A stretch of DNA of 9,975 nucleotides, from positions 1 through 9,975 of the forward strand of contig CAMLKO010000026.1 in assembly GCA_946480495.1 (NCBI GenBank), in the 5' to 3' direction. Positions 1 to 4,684 of this stretch are shown in pieces. A program made the translations under genes and the position numbers. This DNA is from an uncultured Caulobacteraceae bacterium. Its GTDB lineage: Bacteria > Pseudomonadota > Alphaproteobacteria > Caulobacterales > Caulobacteraceae. Position 1 is the stretch's first letter. Every line of letters begins with the position of its first letter. Below the pieces are notes generated by a model. That model saw only the letters and a program-made list of their open reading frames with translations. It was not told the origin of the DNA and searched no databases.

Positions 1-41
1 CGAGATCTACACTCTTTCCCTACACGACGCTCTTCCGATCT
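1..41 (+). other. Illumina TruSeq adapter remnant (non-biological)
   Basis: These 41 bases match the 3' portion of the standard Illumina TruSeq universal (P5-side) adapter, including its ACACGACGCTCTTCCGATCT end. Phage sequence begins at 42. This is library sequence left in the assembly, so the left edge is a contig end produced by read-through of a fragment end. It should be trimmed, and no reading frame should be carried across position 41/42. Confidence 0.98.
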
Positions 42-86
42 GAAACAGGCTTCATGACCCTGGTCGGCGTCCGCGCCATCCACTAG
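42..86 (+). CDS. Possible C-terminal tail of a convergent plus-strand gene (5' cut by contig end)
   Basis: Directly after the adapter, the plus strand reads ETGFMTLVGVRAIH followed by a TAG stop at 84-86. This looks like a natural protein C-terminus, with little of the Arg/Pro-rich character of antisense shadow frames here. Its stop overlaps the stop of the minus-strand phosphoesterase gene (83-85) tail to tail. If real, the late operon meets a convergent transcription unit here. Only 14 codons remain, so no function can be given. The alternative is that the minus strand continues, for example from an ATG at 79, into another gene that is also cut off. Confidence 0.25.
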   Translation, partial: ETGFMTLVGVRAIH

Positions 87-1741
87 GCCCGCCAGCGGCC
101 GTCCTGCAGCGTGATGATCGTCCGCTTGGCCGATCCGTAGGTCACCACGGCGGAATGGCTCCACGACGACAGGCCGCGGTTGTAGCCCTGGTCCATCGAG
201 CCCGACAGACCGGCCGTATAGACCCCGTCGTAGATGCTGGCCGAATGGGTGTGGCCGGTGTTCATCTTCATCGCCGTGCGGGTGAACGACTGCGGAGATC
301 CCCGCGCGCCGTTGATGCCGAGGTGTCCGTGCATGCCGCACTCGACGCCGCCATGGGCCTGGCAGATGACGAACGACTGGTCGTCGTCGACGAAGTCGAT
401 CCCTTCCAGGCTCCGTTCGTCCAGGTAGCCGAGCGCCCACTTGAAGATGTTGAACGCCTTGTCCTCGCGCCGGATGGCCGCATAGACCTCGGTCTGGCAG
501 CGCAGGTAGAACTCGGCGTTGGCCACGTCCTCCCGATAGTCCGCCGTCTTCAGCCAGCGTCCGAGCGCGTCGTCGTGGTTGGAGAAGACCACCACCGACC
601 GGGCGAACTCCCGCTCGCTCTGGCGCAGGAAGCGGGTGACGGCGCGCACCGCGTCCTCGACCAGGTCGGTGCCGCGGCAGATCATCTCGAATCGGTGCTG
701 GTGGTCGTCGCGCCGGTGGTGGTTGCGGGCCTGGAAGTCCAGCAGGTCGTGGAAGAACTGATAGCGGGGACGCAGGGCGTCCAGCAGCGTCTCCCGGGTG
801 GTGAGCTGCATGGTGGCGATGTCCACGCCCCACTGCGCCATATAGACGTGCGGGTCGGCCTGCTCGACGTGGCAGTCGCCCCAGGTGATCGCCTCGACCC
901 GGTTTCCGGTCGTCACCTTGCCGTCCCGCGCGACCGCGTCGAGATCCTGGAAGGCGCCGTCGCCGCTGGCGTTGATCTGGCGACACCACAGGCGGTTCTT
1001 CTTGTCGATCTCGACGATCGTCGCGCCGATAACGTGGTGGAACTCGGCCTTCAGACCGGCCTTCTTGGGGATGTAGTTGGCTTCGGTGCAGGCGCCGGTC
1101 GTCATGATCATCTTGGTCTGACCGCCGACGAAGGTCGGGACGCTGACGAGCTGCACCTTGGCGTGCGGGAAGACGCCCCACTTCTGGCCGGTGTAGGTCT
1201 CCAGGCCCGACAACGGTCGCACAGCGGTCGGCAGGATGTTCATCTTGGCGGCGAATACGATCGGACCCAGATCGACGTTCTCGTGCTGCAGGTAAGGCTG
1301 CACGGCCTCCGCGAAGACGGCGGTGCGGGAAGCGTGATCCTCGAACAGCGACTTGTTGTAGGTGAAGCCCGCGACCATGACCTCGGCGCCGAGGTGGCGC
1401 GCATAGGCCAGCAGGTTGTCCCAGAACGCCTTGTGGATCGGCGTTTCGTCCTGGGCCGACGTCATCAGCACCCGGCGCACGGTGAGGTCCGGGAGCGAGA
1501 CGGGTGGAACCGTGACGCCGCCAACCCCTGCGGCGGCCGCTTTCTTCGGCCGCCTGGCGCTGATCCTGTTCCGGTCGGCCAGTGGTGGCGGGTTGCGACC
1601 CTGCCTGATCACCGTGATCCGGTTGCTCACCGAGCCCGGGTGCATGCCGAGCGCTTCGCCGACATCCGTCTTCGTCGGGTACTTCTCGACGTTGTTCCAG
1701 GCCGCGATGATCTCGGCGTCGGTCACGCGGAGCTTGACCAT
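83..1741 (-). CDS. Calcineurin-like metallophosphoesterase, T5 A1-like, with N-terminal HTH-like segment
   Basis: This 552-aa protein has the metal-binding signature of calcineurin-like phosphoesterases: WGDCH (287-291), SNHDD (387-391), HGHLG (471-475) and GHTHS (496-500). Its overall plan and length resemble the A1 family of T5-like phages: a TSAQDETPIH segment near 94-103, an FHHVIGA stretch near 234-240, NGARGS (477-482) and a GLSSW...DGRW ending. T5 A1 takes part in DNA transfer and host DNA degradation; assignment here is by remembered motif pattern, not a search. Residues 1-50 look like a helix-turn-helix (TKTDVGEALGMHPGSVSNRI), followed by a basic linker (RRPKKAAAA), suggesting DNA contact. 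The ATG at 1741 lies 3 bases after the upstream TAG, with an AGGG ribosome site about 8 bases before it. It is the last gene of the minus-strand run. Metallophosphoesterase is fairly sure; A1 kinship is less sure. Confidence 0.72.
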   Translation of the reverse strand: MVKLRVTDAEIIAAWNNVEKYPTKTDVGEALGMHPGSVSNRITVIRQGRNPPPLADRNRISARRPKKAAAAGVGGVTVPPVSLPDLTVRRVLMTSAQDETPIHKAFWDNLLAYARHLGAEVMVAGFTYNKSLFEDHASRTAVFAEAVQPYLQHENVDLGPIVFAAKMNILPTAVRPLSGLETYTGQKWGVFPHAKVQLVSVPTFVGGQTKMIMTTGACTEANYIPKKAGLKAEFHHVIGATIVEIDKKNRLWCRQINASGDGAFQDLDAVARDGKVTTGNRVEAITWGDCHVEQADPHVYMAQWGVDIATMQLTTRETLLDALRPRYQFFHDLLDFQARNHHRRDDHQHRFEMICRGTDLVEDAVRAVTRFLRQSEREFARSVVVFSNHDDALGRWLKTADYREDVANAEFYLRCQTEVYAAIRREDKAFNIFKWALGYLDERSLEGIDFVDDDQSFVICQAHGGVECGMHGHLGINGARGSPQSFTRTAMKMNTGHTHSASIYDGVYTAGLSGSMDQGYNRGLSSWSHSAVVTYGSAKRTIITLQDGRWRA

Positions 1742-1744
1742 GGG

Positions 1745-2059
1745 CTAACCCTGATCCGCCCCGTGCCGCTCGAACGCTCGGTCGAGCCGATCTCCGATCC
1801 TGTCGATGGCGGCCACCAGGCGCGTCTCGAGCTGCAGGATCATGGCGTTGGAGGCATAGTCCTTGGCGACCTCGGCCTTGAACGCCGCCAGGTTGGCTTC
1901 GGCGGCCTCGGCCTTGGCGAGGGCGGCGCTGGCGATCTCCTTCGCCGATTCACCCGAGCTCACCCGCCTGGACCAGGCGTCCGCCAACCTGAGCAGCGCG
2001 ATCAGGAAGCCGCCGATGAGCATCAACCCGGCGACCTGTGTCCACGAAAAACCGTCCAT
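1745..2059 (-). CDS. Small membrane protein: one N-terminal helix plus coiled coil (lysis-module associated)
   Basis: This 104-aa protein has one transmembrane helix at about residues 8-26 (VAGLMLIGGFLIALLRL). A heptad-like, Ala/Glu/Lys-rich stretch (about 35-60) and an amphipathic end (LETRLVAAIDRIGDRLDRAF) follow, which suggest a coiled coil. The ATG at 2059 is preferred over an upstream in-frame start (2083) because GGGAG lies 7 bases before it, next to the TAG of the lipoprotein gene. It sits directly behind an Rz1-like lipoprotein, so it could be an inner-membrane spanin or a holin accessory protein. I do not recognise a named family, and the function is open. Confidence 0.75.
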   Translation of the reverse strand: MDGFSWTQVAGLMLIGGFLIALLRLADAWSRRVSSGESAKEIASAALAKAEAAEANLAAFKAEVAKDYASNAMILQLETRLVAAIDRIGDRLDRAFERHGADQG

Positions 2060-2070
2060 GGCCGAACTCC

Positions 2071-2319
2071 CTACTTGCCGCACAGGGCGAGATAGACGGC
2101 GTTGTGGGCCTTCACCTCGCGGATGGTCTGGTCGGTATCCTTGGTCGACCAGGAGATCGGCTTGGCGATCTCGCAGAAGGCGTTGACGGGCGCCGCCGGC
2201 GGAGGCGGGCCCTTAATCTCGTCTGAACCCGTCGTCGTCCCGCAGCCGCTCAGGATCAGCGTCGACACGATCAGCAATGACGCGAGCCTGGTCGGCCCGC
2301 TTGATGGCGGTTTCAGCAT
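2071..2319 (-). CDS. Rz1-like outer-membrane lipoprotein (o-spanin candidate)
   Basis: This 82-aa protein has a lipoprotein signal peptide: a short basic start, a hydrophobic core (LASLLIVSTLIL) and the lipobox LSGC with Cys26. Gly at +2 fits outer-membrane sorting. The mature part has a PPPPAAP segment, then FCEIAKPISWSTKDTDQTIR and HNAVYLALCGK, with Cys49 and Cys80 able to pair. This matches small lysis lipoproteins that I associate with alphaproteobacterial phages. Such proteins fuse outer and inner membranes in the last lysis step, together with an inner-membrane partner. It starts inside the preceding gene (107-base overlap in another frame), as in Rz/Rz1 pairs. AGGA lies about 8 bases before the ATG. 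The frame stays open far upstream, but that part is antisense-like shadow over the lysin gene. Confidence 0.85.
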   Translation of the reverse strand: MLKPPSSGPTRLASLLIVSTLILSGCGTTTGSDEIKGPPPPAAPVNAFCEIAKPISWSTKDTDQTIREVKAHNAVYLALCGK

Positions 2320-2512
2320 GGTCCTGTTCCTTGTTCTGTTGGGCCGCGCGCCCTTCCTTCCGGCCGCCGCGATAGAGCAGCGCCGAGACGACGACGACGG
2401 CCGCGCCGATCGCGCCCCGGAAACCGAGGTAGCGCCAGGCGGCGATGATGAGGGCTGCACCGCCGAGAACGACGAGACTTTCGGGAATGTGTTCGAGTAC
2501 CCAGCCGAGCAT
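2213..2512 (-). CDS. Two-helix membrane protein, holin or inner-membrane spanin candidate
   Basis: This 99-aa protein has two predicted membrane helices (about residues 11-28 and 32-47) separated by a very short basic turn (RYLGFRG). A charged, probably helical tail follows (RGGRKEGRAAQQNKEQ, then AIKRADQARVIADR). It starts one base after the lysin stop and overlaps the lipoprotein gene at its 3' end. By position it should be either the holin or the inner-membrane partner (Rz-like) of the lipoprotein. The overlap favours Rz-like. The two helices and strongly basic flank after helix 2, which by the positive-inside rule put the C-terminus in the cytoplasm, favour a holin. The ribosome site is G-rich (GGGGG, about 7 bases upstream). 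Confidence 0.8.
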   Translation of the reverse strand: MLGWVLEHIPESLVVLGGAALIIAAWRYLGFRGAIGAAVVVVSALLYRGGRKEGRAAQQNKEQDHAETAIKRADQARVIADRVDADPERLRDDDGFRRD

Positions 2513-2513
2513 G

Positions 2514-3404
2514 TCAGACCCCCGCCTTGTAGCGAATCTGCACCCGACCGGTGAGGACCAGGGCGACGCCGATCGCGACCACCACGAAGGCGGCGAACGC
2601 CCACGGGTTGGAGATGTTGTTGAACAGGGTGCCGGCGAGCCCGGCCACGCCGCCGAGACCCGCGATCAGGCCCCCGAGCGCGGTCTGGTCCTTGTGCAGC
2701 GGCCGGCTGTCGGCGACATCCTTCGCCACGATGGGCTCGGGCATCTTCAGGATCGGAAGGCCCGTCACCAGGCTCGTGCACGGCTTGTCGGCGACCTTCT
2801 GGGCCTCCTCGATGCTGTCGAGGAAATTGTGGTGGTAGCCGGCGATCAGGCTGGCCTTGTCCGTGTCGTTGATGACCCGACGCGCGCCTTCCGGATCGTC
2901 CTTCGTGGCGTTGAAGTAGTCCTCGAGCGACTTGCCCGTGAAGTCGCCCCGGCCGGACTTGCCGCGCAGCATGCCCTCGACGAGGATCTTGGCGGACACT
3001 TCCGGATCGAGCGCCAGGTCGGGCTGCTCGTAGAGCGGCAGATTCAGCAGCGAGCCCATGGCGCGGTAGTTCTTCGCCCAGGTGAGCTGCACGTCGCCGC
3101 GGCCGTAATAGACCTCGCCGGTGACGGCGTCGGGCCTGGCGTAGCGCCGGCCCCTCACGGCATGGCGGGCGCCGGCGTCGGTCGTGGCGAAACCCTCGCG
3201 CACGGGAACCATCTTGCCGCCGGTCTCGTGGAAGGCGGTGGCCAGGATGTAGGCCAGCCAGCGGGGGTCGGAGCCGAGGTGTTCGGCGTCCCATACGTCG
3301 AGGATGCGCTCGACGCCTTCGACCTGTTGCTGAGACAGACGATTCCCGAACGGCGCCTTGCGGGCGAAATCGAAGAACGTCTTGCGGTCGAAGGGTAGGG
3401 TCAT
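2514..3404 (-). CDS. GH19-type peptidoglycan hydrolase (endolysin) with C-terminal membrane hairpin
   Basis: This 296-aa protein carries the hallmarks of phage glycoside hydrolase family 19 (chitinase-like) lysins. These are AFHETGGKM (57-65, with Glu60 the likely catalytic acid), PVREGF (67-72) and YYGRGDVQLTWAKNY (99-113). It should cleave the glycan of peptidoglycan. The catalytic part spans about 1-205. There is no N-terminal signal peptide. Instead, residues about 242-260 and 267-286 form two hydrophobic segments (LGGLIAGLGGVAGLAGTLF and AFAAFVVVAIGVALVL), followed by a basic end (RVQIRYKAGV). This suggests a membrane-tethered lysin or a lysin with a holin-like tail. The ATG at 3404 is chosen because GGGGA lies 7 bases upstream; a GTG at 3428 has no comparable site. 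It opens the lysis module and is followed, one base after its stop, by a membrane-protein gene. Confidence 0.9.
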   Translation of the reverse strand: MTLPFDRKTFFDFARKAPFGNRLSQQQVEGVERILDVWDAEHLGSDPRWLAYILATAFHETGGKMVPVREGFATTDAGARHAVRGRRYARPDAVTGEVYYGRGDVQLTWAKNYRAMGSLLNLPLYEQPDLALDPEVSAKILVEGMLRGKSGRGDFTGKSLEDYFNATKDDPEGARRVINDTDKASLIAGYHHNFLDSIEEAQKVADKPCTSLVTGLPILKMPEPIVAKDVADSRPLHKDQTALGGLIAGLGGVAGLAGTLFNNISNPWAFAAFVVVAIGVALVLTGRVQIRYKAGV

Positions 3405-3411
3405 GGGCGAG

Positions 3412-3416
3412 TCCCC
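3412..3416 (-). promoter_or_regulatory. Ribosome binding site of the lysin gene
   Basis: GGGGA on the minus strand lies 7 bases before the ATG at 3404. It decides that start over the in-frame GTG at 3428, which would fall inside the AT-rich palindrome. Confidence 0.6.
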
Positions 3417-3422
3417 GAGCCT

Positions 3423-3444
3423 ATTCACTTATTTAGTGAATCAC
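3423..3444. promoter_or_regulatory. AT-rich palindrome in the fibre-lysin gap (copy 1)
   Basis: The 76-base gap between the fibre stop (3481) and the lysin start (3404) is the only real intergenic space in the window and is strikingly AT-rich. It holds a perfect inverted repeat, ATTCACT/AGTGAAT, around a 5-base TATTT centre (3423-3441). There is no T-tract after it, so it is unlikely to be an intrinsic terminator. It could be a repressor or activator operator, or part of a promoter for the lysis genes. A near copy in inverse orientation lies at 7583-7604. Confidence 0.45.
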
Positions 3445-3480
3445 TATCCGAAAGTTTAACCGTTGGGTAGCGTTTTCGCG

Positions 3481-4668
3481 CTAGAAGTAGGTGATCACCC
3501 AGACGCGCCCACCACCCCCGGCGCCGCCATCGCCGGCCGTGAAGCCGTCCCGGGTCGCGCCGCCGCCGCCGCCGCCGCCGCCGACGCCCCCGATGCCGCC
3601 AACTCCTCCGTTCGCGCCGGTCGCCGATGCGCCGCCGCCGCCGCCGCGGCCGGGCATGTAGTCGACGTCGTACAGGGCTCCGGATTCCCCGGCCCCGCCG
3701 GCGGTCCCGCCGTTTCCGCCGCCGCCCGTGGTGTTGAAATAGCCCGTCCAGGACGTTTCGCTCCCGGCCCCCCCTGCCGCCGTCGCGCTGGCCGTCGTGA
3801 CGCCGCCGCCGCCGCCGCCGCCCCCGGCCCCGCCCTTCGCGGTGCTGGAAAGGGGAGACTCGGCCCCGGCTCCTGAGGCCCCCGCCCCTCCCGCCTGGCC
3901 CGTATAGATGCCGCGCGCAGAGCCCGTCACCACGCCGGCCGTCCCGGTCGTTGTCGTGCCGGCTCCGCCGCCGCCGCCGAAACCCGCCACGACGATGGCG
4001 CTTGTCCCGAACAGGCTGAGGTCGCCGTCGCTGCCGGCCGATCCGTTGGCGGTCGCACCTCCGGCCCCGCCCGCTCCCCCGTATCCGACATAGACGTCTT
4101 CCGTCGCGCCGAGGGCCGCCGCGGCGAAGGTCCCCCGGGAAAACCCGCCGCCGCCTCCGCCGCCTCCGCCGAATCGGTTGGAAGCGTTCGAGCCGGACGC
4201 GCCGCCTCCGCCGCCGCCGCCGCCGCCCACGCAGATGACCTCGACGGACACCGCGCCGGCGGGCTTCGTCCAGGTGGCCGACCCTACCGTATCGAAAACG
4301 TCGACCTGGACGCCCGAGGGAACGGCCTCGTCCGCCCATGCGGCTCCGTCCCACAGCAGGGTCGTGTCCGAATCCTCGTTGAACACCTTCATCCCGACCT
4401 TGGGCGCGTAGAACGCCCAGGCCGCATCGACGAAGACGGCGATCGCGTCTTCGTGCGTGGCCCAATCGTCCGTCGCACTGGCGCCGACCAGGTAGCGGTC
4501 GCCTTCCGCCGGAGATCCCGGCGGCGTGGACAGGGCCGCAGAAATCACCGAGACGTGGATCAGGGCGCCCAGCATCTTCAGATTGGCGTCCATGTCGGCC
4601 GCCCAGCCGTCTTCGCCGACGTCATAGCCGTACTTGAGGCCCAGGTTCGGATCGGTCGATGCGGGCAT
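3481..4668 (-). CDS. Tail fibre/adhesin: DUF2793 N-domain plus glycine-rich tip
   Basis: This 395-aa protein has two parts. Residues about 5-115 look like DUF2793 (SPAEGDRYLVGASATDDWAT, AWAFYAPKVGMKVF, LLWDGAAW), a module found in alphaproteobacterial phage fibres. From about 120 it changes to a glycine-rich domain that opens with WTKPAGAVSVEVICVGGGGG and closes with the strand GRVWVITYF. In between are at least six Gly runs or Gly-rich blocks (about 148-156, 167-175, 230-236, 279-289, 340-346, 362-370). Such domains in phage adhesins can pack as polyglycine II helices, with the loops between them forming the receptor-binding surface. A strong AAGGAG site precedes the ATG by 7 bases, the best in the window and fitting a highly made protein. 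It follows the J-like gene by 16 bases. It is probably the distal receptor-binding fibre. Confidence 0.85.
   Translation of the reverse strand: MPASTDPNLGLKYGYDVGEDGWAADMDANLKMLGALIHVSVISAALSTPPGSPAEGDRYLVGASATDDWATHEDAIAVFVDAAWAFYAPKVGMKVFNEDSDTTLLWDGAAWADEAVPSGVQVDVFDTVGSATWTKPAGAVSVEVICVGGGGGGGGGASGSNASNRFGGGGGGGGGFSRGTFAAAALGATEDVYVGYGGAGGAGGATANGSAGSDGDLSLFGTSAIVVAGFGGGGGAGTTTTGTAGVVTGSARGIYTGQAGGAGASGAGAESPLSSTAKGGAGGGGGGGGVTTASATAAGGAGSETSWTGYFNTTGGGGNGGTAGGAGESGALYDVDYMPGRGGGGGASATGANGGVGGIGGVGGGGGGGGATRDGFTAGDGGAGGGGRVWVITYF
3484..4255. repeat. GCC-triplet low-complexity tracts coding polyglycine
   Basis: The region is dominated by GCC triplets (GGC on the coding strand), with pure runs at 3559-3582 (8 units), 3802-3822 (7 units), 3631-3645 (5 units) and 4210-4227 (6 units). 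They encode the Gly runs of the fibre tip. In-frame slippage or recombination between runs could lengthen or shorten the tip. They are also weak points for short-read assembly, so the true run lengths are uncertain. Confidence 0.8.
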
Positions 4669-4675
4669 GTCAGTT

Positions 4676-4681
4676 CTCCTT
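4676..4681 (-). promoter_or_regulatory. Strong ribosome binding site of the fibre gene
   Basis: AAGGAG on the minus strand, 7 bases before the ATG at 4668, is the closest match to the consensus in the window. It lies in the 16-base gap after the J-like gene, so the fibre is probably translated independently and more strongly than its neighbours. Confidence 0.7.
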
Positions 4682-4684
4682 GGA

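Noticed and set aside
42..82. Minus-strand gene start at 79 (MARTPTRVMKPVS)
   Set aside because: No convincing ribosome site, and only 13 codons before the adapter; the plus-strand reading looks more natural.
155..2095. 646-codon open frame on the plus strand opposite the phosphoesterase and lysis genes
   Set aside because: Composition (Arg/Val/Asp/Gly-rich, no recognisable motif) is that of an antisense shadow in GC-rich DNA, and the opposite strand has several well-supported genes with ribosome sites.
2320..3294. N-terminal extension of the lipoprotein frame back over the lysin gene
   Set aside because: That stretch is Arg/Gly/Ala-rich shadow of the lysin; the lipoprotein signal peptide gives a sensible start at 2319.
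3423..3441. Intrinsic terminator after the fibre gene
   Set aside because: The stem is short and AT-rich, with no T-tract following on either strand.
3446..3470. Sigma70-type promoter before the lysis genes (TTAAAC ... TAAATA)
   Set aside because: The boxes match the consensus poorly; only the palindrome is strong enough to list.
3481..4320. CRISPR array or tandem DNA repeat in the GCC-rich zone
   Set aside because: There are no regular repeat-spacer units; the tracts are glycine codons of the fibre.
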